Below the pieces are notes generated by a model. It was not told the origin of the DNA. It was given only the letters and a program-made list of their open reading frames with translations, and searched no databases. 64,000 nt of DNA, from positions 255,432 to 319,431 of the forward strand of contig NZ_LISW01000006.1 of NCBI RefSeq assembly GCF_001905735.1, in the 5' to 3' direction. How positions within the stretch are numbered: the first letter of the stretch is position 1; every line of letters begins with the position of its first letter. The stretch is from Streptomyces sp. CB01249 (GTDB taxonomy: Bacteria; Actinomycetota; Actinomycetes; Streptomycetales; Streptomycetaceae). The position numbers and the translations under genes were made by a program. Shown one piece after another: positions 17,870-27,858 of this stretch.

Positions 17870-18633
17870 TCACTCCCAGCGGAAGAAGCGGGCCGCCGCG
17901 CCGAGCCCCAGGACCGTCCAGACCGCGAGGATGCCCAGGTCGCCCCAGGGCATCCCGGCGCCGTGCTGGAGGACGTCCCGCAGCCCGTCCGAGAGGGCCG
18001 CGATCGGCAGCAGGCCCAGCACCGACTGCACCGCGTCCGGGAACTTCTCCAGCGGCACGATCACCCCGCCGCCGACCAGGAGCAGCAGGAAGACCAGGTT
18101 GGCCGCGGCGAGGGTCGCCTCCGCCTTCAGCGTCCCGGCCATCAGCAGCCCGAGCCCGGAGAAGGCGGCGGTCCCCAGCACCAGGAGCAGCAGCACGGCG
18201 AGGGGGTTGCCGTGCGGGGACCAGCCCAGCGCGAAGGCGATCACCGTCAGCAGGACCACCTGGAGGACCTCGGTGACCAGCACGGACAGGGTCTTCGCGG
18301 TCATCAGCGCCCAGCGGGGCAGCGGTGAGGCGCCGAGCCGCTTGAGCACCCCGTAGCGCCGCTCGAAGCCGGTGGCGATGGCCTGGCCGGTGAAGGCGGT
18401 CGACATCACGGCCAGCGCCAGCACGCCGGGCGTCAGGAAGTCGACCGGCTCGCCCGTGCCGGTGTCCACGATGTCCACGGAGCTGAACAGCACGAGGAGC
18501 AGCGTCGGGATGACCACGGTCAGCAGCAGCTGCTCGCCGTTGCGCAGCAGCATCCGCGTCTCCAGCGCGGTCTGCGCGGCGATCATGCGCGGCAGCGGGG
18601 CGGCGCCCGGCCGGGGGGTGTACGTACCGGCGC

Positions 18634-18637
<4 letters not shown>
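17870..18637 (-). CDS. ABC-2 type exporter permease
   Basis: 255 residues with about six membrane helices, the ABC2_membrane pattern, including the intracellular segment GFERRYGVLKRLGASPLPRW typical of DrrB-like permeases. The ATG at 18637 overlaps the stop of the ATPase gene as ATGA, so the two form one exporter. The substrate is unknown; the position between heme A synthesis and SUF genes is conserved in Streptomyces as far as I recall, but that does not prove a link. Confidence 0.9.
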
Positions 18638-19566
<929 letters not shown>

Positions 19567-19616
19567 GGCAGACGAGTCTAGGCAGCGGCCCGGAGAGGCC
19601 CGGCTCCGGGGCTTGA

Positions 19617-19630
19617 TTAGGTAACCCTAA
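19617..19630. promoter_or_regulatory. TTAGG/CCTAA dyad upstream of sufR
   Basis: TTAGGTAACCCTAA carries half-sites TTAGG and CCTAA four bases apart, in the divergent region between the ABC ATPase gene and sufR. It resembles half-sites of IdeR/DmdR iron boxes but the spacing is shorter than the 19-bp consensus. Confidence 0.3.
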
Positions 19631-19666
19631 GTGATGGAAAGCACCGTTGATCGTTTCGGACCGTGG

Positions 19667-19696
19667 TTGTCACGGCCGGAGGAATTACGCAACAAT
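19667..19696 (+). promoter_or_regulatory. Probable sufR promoter
   Basis: TTGTCA (19667-19672), 18 bases, AACAAT (19691-19696). The predicted transcript start falls at or next to the GTG at 19703, which would make the mRNA leaderless. Confidence 0.5.
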
Positions 19697-19703
19697 GGCG
19701 TTG
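19690..19703. promoter_or_regulatory. SufR operator
   Basis: CAAC-AATGGC-GTTG, an exact match to the CAAC-N6-GTTG palindrome reported for Streptomyces SufR. It covers the -10 box and ends on the first base of the start codon, so binding would block initiation. Confidence 0.75.
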
Positions 19704-20443
19704 TGAAATACGCGGGCGAGGCTCCTCAGGAGGAACTCGCGACCGGTGAGCGCTCGACGCGCAACCGCGTCGCGCGGTCCATCCTGGACCACGGCCCGTC
19801 CACCGTCGCGGAGCTGGCGAAGCGGCTGGGGCTCACCCAGGCCGCCGTGCGCCGCCATCTCGACGCGCTCGCCTGCGACGGCGTGGTCGAGGCCCGCGAG
19901 CAGCGGGTGTACGGGGCGCGGACCCGGGGCCGTCCGGCCAAGGTCTTCGCCCTCACCGACTGCGGCCGGGACGCCTTCGACCAGTCCTACGACACGCTCG
20001 CCGCGGACGCCCTGCGCTGGATCGCCGAGACCGCGGGCGACGAAGCGGTCATGGCGTTCGCCCGGGCCAGGACCGCCGAGCAGTCGGCGGCCTACCGCGC
20101 GGCCATCGAGGCCGCGGATCCCGAAGCCCGTACGGAGGCGCTGGCCAAGGCGCTGTCCGCCGACGGGTACGCTGCTACGGCGCGCAGCGCGCCGGGCCCG
20201 CAGCAGGGTGAGCAGCTGTGCCAGCACCACTGCCCGGTCGCGCACGTCGCCGAGCAGTACCCGCAGCTGTGCGAGGCGGAGACGGAGATCTTCTCCAGCC
20301 TCCTGGGGACCCATGTGCAGCGTCTGGCCACCATCGCCCACGGCGACGGGGTGTGCACGACGTACATTCCGCGCAGCGGACACCCCACCCCACACACCAC
20401 CGATTCAGCATCTGCAAGCACGGCCGGGAGGAACCCCGCATGA
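19703..20443 (+). CDS. sufR: SUF operon repressor SufR
   Basis: 246 residues from GTG 19703. N-terminal winged helix (TVAELAKRLGLTQAAVRRHLDAL, starting near 34) and C-terminal iron-sulfur ligands Cys173, Cys177 and Cys190 in CQHHCPVAHVAEQYPQLC; Cys218 is a further candidate. SufR senses its cluster and represses the suf operon. The frame extends to an ATG at 19631, but the extra residues would include the promoter and operator, so the GTG is preferred. Its stop overlaps the sufB ATG. Confidence 0.93.
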   Translation: MKYAGEAPQEELATGERSTRNRVARSILDHGPSTVAELAKRLGLTQAAVRRHLDALACDGVVEAREQRVYGARTRGRPAKVFALTDCGRDAFDQSYDTLAADALRWIAETAGDEAVMAFARARTAEQSAAYRAAIEAADPEARTEALAKALSADGYAATARSAPGPQQGEQLCQHHCPVAHVAEQYPQLCEAETEIFSSLLGTHVQRLATIAHGDGVCTTYIPRSGHPTPHTTDSASASTAGRNPA

Positions 20444-21861
20444 CGCTCCCCACGGAGACTGCCCACCCTGAGCTCGAGGGTCTGGGCACGTACGAATTCG
20501 GCTGGGCCGACTCCGACGCGGCAGGCGCGGCGGCCAAGCGCGGCCTCTCCGAGGCCGTCGTCCGCGACATCTCGGAGAAGAAGAACGAGCCCGAGTGGAT
20601 GCTGAAGCTGCGGCTCAAGGGCCTCAAGCTCTTCGGCAAGAAGCCCATGCCGAACTGGGGCTCGGACCTGTCGGGCATCGACTTCGACAACATCAAGTAC
20701 TTCGTCCGCTCCACGGAGAAGCAGGCTGCCTCCTGGGACGACCTGCCCGAGGACATCAAGAACACGTACGACAAGCTCGGCATCCCCGAGGCGGAGAAGC
20801 AGCGCCTCGTCGCCGGTGTCGCCGCGCAGTACGAGTCCGAGGTCGTCTACCACCAGATCCGCGAGGACCTGGAGGAGCAGGGCGTCATCTTCGTCGACAC
20901 CGACACCGCGCTGAAGGAGCACGAGGAGCTCTTCAAGGAGTACTTCGGCACCGTCATCCCGGTCGGCGACAACAAGTTCGCGTCGCTGAACACGGCCGTG
21001 TGGTCCGGCGGCTCCTTCATCTACGTGCCCAAGGGTGTCCACGTGGACATCCCGCTCCAGGCCTACTTCCGTATCAACACGGAGAACATGGGCCAGTTCG
21101 AGCGCACGCTGATCATCGTGGACGAGGACGCCTACGTCCACTACGTCGAGGGCTGCACGGCCCCGATCTACTCCTCCGACTCGCTGCACTCCGCGGTCGT
21201 CGAGATCATCGTGAAGAAGGGCGGCCGCTGCCGCTACACGACGATCCAGAACTGGTCGAACAACGTCTACAACCTGGTCACCAAGCGTGCCGTGGCCTAC
21301 GAGGGCGCGACCATGGAGTGGGTCGACGGCAACATCGGCTCCAAGGTCACCATGAAGTACCCGGCCGTCTACCTGATGGGCGAGCACGCCAAGGGCGAGA
21401 CCCTGTCCATCGCCTTCGCGGGCGAGGGCCAGCACCAGGACGCCGGCGCCAAGATGGTCCACATGGCCCCGAACACCTCGTCCAACATCGTCTCCAAGTC
21501 GGTGGCGCGAGGCGGCGGCCGCACCTCCTACCGCGGTCTGATCGAGATCGGCGAGGGCGCGCCGGGCGCGAAGTCCAACGTGCTGTGCGACGCGCTGCTC
21601 GTGGACACGATCTCCCGGTCCGACACCTACCCGTACGTCGACGTCCGCGAGGACGACGTGTCGATGGGCCACGAGGCGACCGTCTCCAAGGTCTCCGAGG
21701 ACCAACTCTTCTACCTGATGAGCCGCGGCATGACCGAGTTCGAGGCCATGGCGATGATCGTGCGCGGCTTCGTCGAGCCGATCGCCAAGGAGCTCCCGAT
21801 GGAGTACGCCCTGGAGCTCAACCGGCTGATCGAGCTGCAGATGGAGGGTTCGGTCGGCTAG
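20440..21861 (+). CDS. sufB: Fe-S cluster scaffold protein SufB
   Basis: 473 residues. The family core is clear, including YVHYVEGCTAPIYSSDSLHSAVVEI and the C-terminal MSRGMTEFEAMAMIVRGFVEPI. SufB with SufC and SufD forms the scaffold on which clusters are built. ATG 20440 overlaps the sufR stop as ATGA and has GGGAGGA upstream. The longer open frame upstream belongs to the sufR region in another phase. Confidence 0.97.
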   Translation: MTLPTETAHPELEGLGTYEFGWADSDAAGAAAKRGLSEAVVRDISEKKNEPEWMLKLRLKGLKLFGKKPMPNWGSDLSGIDFDNIKYFVRSTEKQAASWDDLPEDIKNTYDKLGIPEAEKQRLVAGVAAQYESEVVYHQIREDLEEQGVIFVDTDTALKEHEELFKEYFGTVIPVGDNKFASLNTAVWSGGSFIYVPKGVHVDIPLQAYFRINTENMGQFERTLIIVDEDAYVHYVEGCTAPIYSSDSLHSAVVEIIVKKGGRCRYTTIQNWSNNVYNLVTKRAVAYEGATMEWVDGNIGSKVTMKYPAVYLMGEHAKGETLSIAFAGEGQHQDAGAKMVHMAPNTSSNIVSKSVARGGGRTSYRGLIEIGEGAPGAKSNVLCDALLVDTISRSDTYPYVDVREDDVSMGHEATVSKVSEDQLFYLMSRGMTEFEAMAMIVRGFVEPIAKELPMEYALELNRLIELQMEGSVG

Positions 21862-21918
21862 TACGCCGCCGAACACGTCCTGAAGTTCTTGACTGAGAAA
21901 GCGAGCACTACGACAGCC

Positions 21919-23100
21919 ATGGCTGAGGCTCAGAACATCCCCGCGGGGTCCACCACCGCCGGTTCCATCGCGGTGGCCGCGGAGTCGACCGTCGCCACGC
22001 GCATGAGCGCGCCCCCGTCCTTCGACGTAGCGGACTTCCCCGTCCCGCACGGCCGCGAGGAGGAGTGGCGGTTCACCCCGCTGGAGCGGCTGCGCGGCCT
22101 GCACGACGGCACCGCCGCCGCGACCGGCAGCGGTGTGAAGGTCGCCATCGAGGCCCCCGAGGGCGTCGTGGTCGAGACCGTCGGCCGCGACGACGCCCGG
22201 CTGGGCAAGGCCGGCAAGCCGGTCGACCGGGTGGCCGCGCAGGCGTACTCGTCCTTCGAGCAGGCCCACGTCGTCACGGTCCCCAAGGAGGCCGTGCTGA
22301 CCGAGCCGATCCGGATCGCCGTGCACGGCGAGGGCGGTGTCGCCTACGGCCACCAGGTCGTGGAGCTGGGGGCCTTCGCCGAGGCCGTCGTCGTCATCGA
22401 CCACACCGGTGACGCGGTGCTCGCCGCCAACGTCGACTACGTCCTGGGCGACGGCGCCAAGCTGACCGTCGTCTCCGTGCAGGACTGGGACGAGCGCGCG
22501 GTCCACGTCGGCCAGCACAACGCGCTGGTCGGCCGGGACGCCTCGTTCAAGTCCGTCGTCGTCACCTTCGGCGGCGACGTGGTCCGGCTGCACCCCCGGA
22601 TCGCCTACGCGGGCACCGGCGGCGAGGCCGAGCTGTTCGGCCTGTACTTCACCGACAAGGGCCAGCACCAGGAGCACCGCCTCCTGGTCGACCACAACAC
22701 CCCGCACTGCAAGTCCAACGTGGCCTACAAGGGCGCGCTCCAGGGCGACGAGGCGCACGCGGTGTGGATCGGCGACGTGCTCATCCAGGCCGCCGCCGAG
22801 GGCACCGACACCTACGAGATGAACCGCAACCTGGTCCTCACGGACGGCGCGCGGGTCGACTCCGTGCCGAACCTGGAGATCGAGACCGGCGAGATCGTCG
22901 GCGCCGGCCACGCCTCCGCGACCGGCCGCTTCGACGACGAGCAGCTGTTCTACCTCCAGTCCCGGGGCATCCCGGCCGAGGAGGCCCGCCGCCTCGTCGT
23001 GCGCGGCTTCTTCGCCGAGCTGGTCCAGCAGATCGGTCTGCCGGACGTCGAGGCCCGCCTGCTCGACAAGATCGAGGCCGAGCTGGAGGCGTCGGTCTGA
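21919..23100 (+). CDS. sufD: Fe-S cluster assembly protein SufD
   Basis: 393 residues from ATG 21919; a TTG at 21889 would add ten residues. The beta-helix core and C-terminal DEQLFYLQSRGIPAEEARRLVVRGFFAEL parallel those of SufB. SufD completes the SufBC2D complex. The gene begins 57 bases after sufB, and its TGA shares an A with the next ATG. Confidence 0.95.
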   Translation: MAEAQNIPAGSTTAGSIAVAAESTVATRMSAPPSFDVADFPVPHGREEEWRFTPLERLRGLHDGTAAATGSGVKVAIEAPEGVVVETVGRDDARLGKAGKPVDRVAAQAYSSFEQAHVVTVPKEAVLTEPIRIAVHGEGGVAYGHQVVELGAFAEAVVVIDHTGDAVLAANVDYVLGDGAKLTVVSVQDWDERAVHVGQHNALVGRDASFKSVVVTFGGDVVRLHPRIAYAGTGGEAELFGLYFTDKGQHQEHRLLVDHNTPHCKSNVAYKGALQGDEAHAVWIGDVLIQAAAEGTDTYEMNRNLVLTDGARVDSVPNLEIETGEIVGAGHASATGRFDDEQLFYLQSRGIPAEEARRLVVRGFFAELVQQIGLPDVEARLLDKIEAELEASV

Positions 23101-23417
23101 TGGCCTTCGTCAAAGCCTGTGCGCTGAGCGAGCTGGCGGACGACACCCCCAAACGGGTGGAGCTCGACGGCACGCCGGTCTCCGTCGTCCGCACCGAGGG
23201 CGAGGTGTTCGCGATCAACGACATCTGCTCGCACGCGAACGTCTCGCTGTCCGAGGGCGAGGTCGAGGACTGTTCGATCGAGTGCTGGCTGCACGGATCG
23301 AGCTTCGACCTGCGCACCGGCAAGCCGTCCGGCCTTCCCGCGACGCGCCCCGTCCCCGTATACCCCGTCAAGATCGAAGGGGACGATGTGCTCGTCTCCG
23401 TCACCCAGGAGTCCTGA
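23100..23417 (+). CDS. Rieske [2Fe-2S] protein of the SUF operon
   Basis: 105 residues. Ligands Cys43-x-His45 (CSH) and Cys62-x2-His65 (CWLH) match small Rieske ferredoxins of the NirD/BphF type. The gene sits between sufD and sufC and overlaps sufD by one base, as in other actinobacterial suf operons. It probably acts as an electron donor for cluster assembly; that role is inferred from the context. Confidence 0.92.
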   Translation: MAFVKACALSELADDTPKRVELDGTPVSVVRTEGEVFAINDICSHANVSLSEGEVEDCSIECWLHGSSFDLRTGKPSGLPATRPVPVYPVKIEGDDVLVSVTQES

Positions 23418-23424
23418 GTCACCC

Positions 23425-24189
23425 ATGGCAACGCTTGAAATCCGCGACCTGCACGTTTCCGTCGAGGCCGACAACGCCACGAAGGAGATCCTCAAGGGCG
23501 TCGACCTGACCGTGAAGCAGGGCGAGACCCACGCCATCATGGGCCCCAACGGGTCCGGCAAGTCCACCCTCGCGTACTCCCTCGCAGGCCACCCCAAGTA
23601 CACGATCACCAGCGGCACGGTGACCCTGGACGGCGAGGACGTCCTGGAGATGTCCGTGGACGAGCGGGCCCGCGCCGGCCTGTTCCTCGCCATGCAGTAC
23701 CCGGTCGAGATCCCCGGTGTCTCGGTCTCCAACTTCCTGCGCACCTCCGCCACCGCTGTCCGCGGCGAGGCGCCCAAGCTGCGTACCTGGGTGAAGGAGG
23801 TCAAGGAGACGATGGCCGGCCTCCAGATGGACCCGTCCTTCGCCGAGCGCAACGTCAACGAGGGCTTCTCCGGCGGTGAGAAGAAGCGCCACGAGATCCT
23901 TCAGCTGGAGCTCCTCAAGCCGAAGGTCGCCATCCTCGACGAGACCGACTCCGGTCTGGACGTCGACGCCCTGCGCATCGTCTCCGAGGGCGTCAACCGC
24001 GTCCGCGAGACCGGCGAGGTCGGCACCCTGCTGATCACGCACTACACCCGGATCCTCCGGTACATCAAGCCCGACTTCGTGCACGTGTTCGCCAACGGCC
24101 GGATCGCCGAGTCCGGCGGCGCCGAGCTGGCCGACAAGCTGGAGAACGAGGGCTACGAGGCCTACGTGAAGGGTGGCGCTGCCGCGTGA
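23425..24189 (+). CDS. sufC: SUF ATPase SufC
   Basis: 254 residues. Walker A GPNGSGKS (40-47), signature FSGGEKKR (148-155) and Walker B AILDE (ending Glu173) followed by TDSGLDVDAL, the SufC-specific form. It drives conformational change of SufB-SufD. ATG 23425 is seven bases after the Rieske gene; the stop overlaps the sufS GTG as GTGA. Confidence 0.97.
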   Translation: MATLEIRDLHVSVEADNATKEILKGVDLTVKQGETHAIMGPNGSGKSTLAYSLAGHPKYTITSGTVTLDGEDVLEMSVDERARAGLFLAMQYPVEIPGVSVSNFLRTSATAVRGEAPKLRTWVKEVKETMAGLQMDPSFAERNVNEGFSGGEKKRHEILQLELLKPKVAILDETDSGLDVDALRIVSEGVNRVRETGEVGTLLITHYTRILRYIKPDFVHVFANGRIAESGGAELADKLENEGYEAYVKGGAAA

Positions 24190-25442
24190 CATATCTGCCG
24201 GGCCTCCTCGACACCGAGGCGATCCGCAAGGACTTCCCCCTCCTGGACCGCACGGTCCACGACGGCAAGAAGATCGTGTACCTGGACAGCGCGGCGACCT
24301 CGCAGAAGCCGCGCCAGGTCCTCGACGCCCTCAACGAGTACTACGAGCGCCACAACGCCAATGTGCACCGGGGCGTGTACACGATCGCGGAGGAGGCCAC
24401 GGCGCTGTACGAGGGCGCCCGTGACAAGGTCGCCGCCTTCATCAACGCGCCCAGCCGCGACGAGGTCATCTTCACGAAGAACGCCTCGGAGTCGCTGAAC
24501 CTCGTGGCCAACATGCTCGGCTGGGCCGACGAGCCCTACCGGGTCGACCACGAGACCGAGATCGTCACCACGGAGATGGAGCACCACTCCAACATCGTTC
24601 CCTGGCAGCTGCTCTCGCAGCGCACGGGCGCGAAGCTGAAGTGGTTCGGCATCACCGACGACGGCCGGCTCGACCTGTCCAACATCGACGAGATCATCAC
24701 CGAGAAGACGAAGATCGTCTCCTTCACGCTGGTCTCGAACATCATGGGCACGCACAACCCGGTCGAGCAGATCGTCCGCCGCGCCCAGGAGGTCGGTGCG
24801 CTCGTCTGCGTCGACGCCTCCCAGGCTGCCCCGCACATGGTGCTCGACGTGCAGGCGCTCCAGGCCGATTTCGTGGCCTTTACCGGTCACAAGATGGTCG
24901 GCCCGACCGGCATCGGCGTCCTCTGGGGACGGCAGGAACTCCTGGAGGACCTGCCGCCGTTCCTGGGTGGCGGCGAGATGATCGAGACCGTGTCGATGCA
25001 CTCCTCGACCTACGCGCCCGCGCCGCACAAGTTCGAGGCCGGTACGCCCCCGATCGCCCAGGCCGTCGGCCTCGGCGCGGCCGTGGACTACCTGACCTCG
25101 ATCGGCATGGAGAACATCCACCGCCATGAGCAGGCCATCACCGCCTACGCGGTGAAGCGGCTCCTGGAGGTGCCGGACCTCAGGATCATCGGCCCGGCCA
25201 CCGCGGAGGACCGCGGCGCGACGATCTCCTTCACGCTCGGCGACATCCATCCGCACGACGTGGGGCAGGTGCTGGACGAACAGGGCATCGCGGTCCGGGT
25301 CGGCCACCACTGCGCCCGCCCGGTCTGCCTGCGGTACGGAATTCCTGCGACGACGCGAGCGTCGTTCTATCTGTACTCCACGCCCGCCGAGGTCGACGCC
25401 CTGGTGGACGGCCTGGAACACGTCCGGAATTTTTTCGCCTAG
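24186..25442 (+). CDS. sufS: Cysteine desulfurase SufS
   Basis: 418 residues. The pyridoxal-phosphate lysine is Lys236 in FTGHKMVGP, and the persulfide-forming cysteine is Cys376 in GHHCARPV, a class II (SufS/CsdA) arrangement. It releases sulfur from cysteine and passes it to SufU. The GTG start overlaps the sufC stop. Confidence 0.97.
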   Translation: MTYLPGLLDTEAIRKDFPLLDRTVHDGKKIVYLDSAATSQKPRQVLDALNEYYERHNANVHRGVYTIAEEATALYEGARDKVAAFINAPSRDEVIFTKNASESLNLVANMLGWADEPYRVDHETEIVTTEMEHHSNIVPWQLLSQRTGAKLKWFGITDDGRLDLSNIDEIITEKTKIVSFTLVSNIMGTHNPVEQIVRRAQEVGALVCVDASQAAPHMVLDVQALQADFVAFTGHKMVGPTGIGVLWGRQELLEDLPPFLGGGEMIETVSMHSSTYAPAPHKFEAGTPPIAQAVGLGAAVDYLTSIGMENIHRHEQAITAYAVKRLLEVPDLRIIGPATAEDRGATISFTLGDIHPHDVGQVLDEQGIAVRVGHHCARPVCLRYGIPATTRASFYLYSTPAEVDALVDGLEHVRNFFA

Positions 25443-25463
25443 ACGCGGCTGGGGATTGAACTC

Positions 25464-25919
25464 GTGAAGCTGGATTCCATGTACCAGGAAGTGATCCTGG
25501 ACCACTACAAGCACCCGCACGGGCGCGGTCTGCGGGACGGCGACGCCGAGGTGCACCACGTCAATCCGACGTGTGGTGACGAGATCACGCTGCGGGTGCG
25601 GTACGACGGCGAGACCCTCGCCGACGTGAGCTACGAGGGCCAGGGCTGCTCCATCAGCCAGGCCAGCGCCTCCGTGCTGAACGAGCTGCTGGTGGGCAAG
25701 GAACTGGGCGAGGCGCAGAAGATCCAGGCCGCGTTCCTGGAACTGATGCAGTCGAAGGGGCAGCTGGAGCCCGACGACGCGATGGAAGAGGTGCTGGAGG
25801 ACGCGGTCGCGTTCGCCGGTGTCTCCAAGTACCCGGCCCGGGTGAAATGCGCGCTGCTGAGCTGGATGGCGTGGAAGGACGCGACGGCGCAGGCGCTGTC
25901 CGAAGGGAAGACCGCATGA
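25464..25919 (+). CDS. sufU: Zinc-dependent sulfurtransferase SufU
   Basis: 151 residues. Zinc ligands Cys37 and Asp39 (NPTCGDE), Cys62 (GCSIS) and Cys129 (VKCALL) are all present. SufU accepts the persulfide sulfur from SufS. GTG at 25464, 21 bases after sufS. The stop overlaps the ATG of the next gene as ATGA. Confidence 0.96.
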   Translation: MKLDSMYQEVILDHYKHPHGRGLRDGDAEVHHVNPTCGDEITLRVRYDGETLADVSYEGQGCSISQASASVLNELLVGKELGEAQKIQAAFLELMQSKGQLEPDDAMEEVLEDAVAFAGVSKYPARVKCALLSWMAWKDATAQALSEGKTA

Positions 25920-26254
25920 GCGACAACGAGACCGTGACGACCAAGCCGGCCTCCGAGGAGGAGGTCCGCGAAGCGCTGTACGACGTGGTCGACCCCGAGC
26001 TGGGCATCGACGTCGTCAACCTGGGGCTGATCTACGGCATCCACATCGATGACGCCAACATCGCCACCCTCGACATGACCCTGACGTCCGCGGCCTGTCC
26101 GCTGACCGATGTCATCGAGGACCAGGCGAAGTCCGCGACGGACGGCATCGTCAACGAGCTCCGGATCAACTGGGTCTGGATGCCGCCGTGGGGCCCCGAC
26201 AAGATCACGGACGACGGCCGCGAGCAGCTGCGCGCGCTGGGCTTCAACGTCTGA
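25916..26254 (+). CDS. MIP18/PaaD-type Fe-S assembly factor
   Basis: 112 residues. The signature VVDPELGIDVVNLGLIYGIH and TSAACPLTD (with the conserved Cys) define the MIP18/DUF59 family, often called SufT-like. Members help deliver or mature Fe-S clusters. It closes the operon and is followed by a 12-bp hairpin. Confidence 0.92.
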   Translation: MSDNETVTTKPASEEEVREALYDVVDPELGIDVVNLGLIYGIHIDDANIATLDMTLTSAACPLTDVIEDQAKSATDGIVNELRINWVWMPPWGPDKITDDGREQLRALGFNV

Positions 26255-26281
26255 GCCTCCGCGTACACCCGTACGCGCGAC

Positions 26282-26310
26282 AACGGCCCCGGCAACTCGC
26301 CGGGGCCGTT
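26282..26310 (+). terminator. SUF operon terminator
   Basis: AACGGCCCCGGC (26282-26293) pairs perfectly with GCCGGGGCCGTT (26299-26310), loop AACTC, followed by TT. Confidence 0.85.
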
Positions 26311-26316
26311 TCGGCG

Positions 26317-26345
26317 TTGTGGGCGCAGGGGCCGCGGGGCAGACT
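26317..26345 (+). promoter_or_regulatory. Probable promoter of the VOC gene at 26353
   Basis: TTGTGG (26317-26322), 17 bases, CAGACT (26340-26345). Seven bases separate the -10 from the ATG, predicting a leaderless mRNA. Confidence 0.5.
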
Positions 26346-26352
26346 GTCGCCC

Positions 26353-26718
26353 ATGGCCCTTCGCTTCTATCAGCTCGCCGTCGACGCCCATGACCTGCCC
26401 GCCCAGGCGCGCTTCTGGTGTGCCGCCCTGGACTGGCGGGTGATCTACGAGGACGAGGACGAGATCGTCATCGGCGCCGACGAGACCGCGCTGCCGGGCA
26501 TCTGCTTCCTGCCCGTGCCCGAGGACAAGGCGGTCAAGAACCGGCTGCACATCGACCTCTCCCCGGACGACCAGGCCGCCGAGGTCGAGCGCCTGACCGG
26601 GCTCGGCGCCCGGCGCATCGAGGTCGGCCAGCCGTCGGACGTGACGTGGGTGGTGCTGGCCGATCCCGAGGGCAACGAGTTCTGCGTACTGCGCCCGAAG
26701 AAGACGCTGACCGACTAG
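26353..26718 (+). CDS. VOC-family protein
   Basis: 121 residues, one VOC domain, beginning MALRFYQLAVDAHDLPAQARFW and ending VVLADPEGNEFCVLRP. It resembles the other VOC protein at 7651-8007 in plan but not closely in sequence. The substrate is unknown. There is no ribosome-binding site, consistent with leaderless initiation. Its TAG overlaps the stop of the convergent gene (CTAG), giving a four-base tail-to-tail overlap. Confidence 0.88.
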   Translation: MALRFYQLAVDAHDLPAQARFWCAALDWRVIYEDEDEIVIGADETALPGICFLPVPEDKAVKNRLHIDLSPDDQAAEVERLTGLGARRIEVGQPSDVTWVVLADPEGNEFCVLRPKKTLTD

Positions 26719-27779
26719 GCGGCGTACGGCGGCGGTACGGCGGCGGCCTCGGCGAGGACCGGGGCCAGGTTCTCGGTGCGGATGCGCCGGTCCACGTACA
26801 GCAGTCCCGTGATCAGCGGCGGGAACACGGCGACGACCAGCTGGCCCACGAGCTGGCCGAGCACCGCGAGGACCACGTAGCCGCCCAGGGCGGTGATGAT
26901 CGCGGCCGGGTGCGTGTTCTCGTCCACGGCGGTGGAGCCCAGTGCGCCGGTGAACATGCCGAGGAAGTTGAACGGCAGCTGGATGATGTAGCTGACCGCG
27001 GAGGCGATGATGCCCGAGAGGAGCATCATGCCGAAGATCCGCCACCAGTCGCCGCGCACCAGCAGGGCCGAGCGGCGGAGCGAGGCCACGGGGCCCTGGT
27101 TCTCGAACACGGCCGTCGCGGGGGCGAGCGAGAACCGCACCCAGATCCAGAGGACCAGCGGGACGAAGGCGAGGAAGCAGACCGCGCCCACGATGATCAG
27201 CGTCACCGCGGCCCCGCCGCCGTCCGTGGCGACCGCGGCGATGATCCCCGCGGTGAGCGCGCCCACCGCCAGCACCATCGGCACCATCGTGATCAGCCCG
27301 GTCAGCAGAAGCGTGCCGATCACCGCGGGCGTCCGCGCCCAGGCCCGCCGCCAGACCGCGGAAAACGTCGTCGGCCGGCCCAGCACCGCGTCCTGGAGAA
27401 CCGCCGGCACCGCCGCGTAGACCACGGCCGAGGCGATCACCATCGCGAGGAACCCGAGCAGCAGGACCACGCCGAACGCGACGATCACCGGGACCACGTC
27501 CTGCGAGGCGGCGGCCTCGCCCTCCTCCAGGTCGAACAGCCGGTCCAGATGGTCCGAGACCGCCCCGTACGCGACGGCGACCGCCACGCCCAGCACGACC
27601 AGCGCCCCGCCGTACAGCGCCGCGCCCACCGCGAAGAGCTGCTTGGCATAGCGGCCCAGCGTCGAGAACGCGCCGTTGAATATGTCCCCGAGCTTCAACG
27701 GCCCCAGGGGTATGACCCCCGGCTTCGGGGGCATCCAGCCACCGCCACCCCAGCCGCCCCACCCTGCGTCCTGCGCCAC
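26715..27779 (-). CDS. Polytopic membrane protein
   Basis: 354 residues from GTG 27779 with GGGGAG upstream. After a Gly/Trp/Pro-rich N-terminus (WGGWGGGGWMPPKPGVIPLGPL) come about six hydrophobic segments. The layout of paired helices and the motif PLKLGDIFNGAFSTLGRYAKQLF resemble the membrane domain fused to some glycerophosphodiester phosphodiesterases. No catalytic domain is present and no function is assigned. It is divergent from the SMR gene. Confidence 0.8.
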   Translation of the reverse strand: MAQDAGWGGWGGGGWMPPKPGVIPLGPLKLGDIFNGAFSTLGRYAKQLFAVGAALYGGALVVLGVAVAVAYGAVSDHLDRLFDLEEGEAAASQDVVPVIVAFGVVLLLGFLAMVIASAVVYAAVPAVLQDAVLGRPTTFSAVWRRAWARTPAVIGTLLLTGLITMVPMVLAVGALTAGIIAAVATDGGGAAVTLIIVGAVCFLAFVPLVLWIWVRFSLAPATAVFENQGPVASLRRSALLVRGDWWRIFGMMLLSGIIASAVSYIIQLPFNFLGMFTGALGSTAVDENTHPAAIITALGGYVVLAVLGQLVGQLVVAVFPPLITGLLYVDRRIRTENLAPVLAEAAAVPPPYAA

Positions 27780-27840
27780 TGCCGCTCCCCGCCCATCTGT
27801 TCGATCATGTGCTGAACGGACCACGGTAGCGGCAAGGCGT

Positions 27841-27858
27841 TGCGTACACTCGTACACA
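27841..27858. promoter_or_regulatory. Probable TetR operator at the SMR start
   Basis: TGCGTAC-ACTC-GTACACA, arms matching at six of seven positions. It overlaps a -10-like TACACT (27845-27850) and the first base of the ATG at 27858, a good place for repression by the downstream TetR protein. Confidence 0.45.

Noticed and set aside
19631..19702. Upstream ATG for sufR
   Set aside because: The extra residues would be encoded by the promoter and operator, and homologues begin near the GTG.
20092..22911. A long minus-strand frame across sufB and sufD
   Set aside because: Antisense to clear SUF genes, with biased composition and no recognisable motif.
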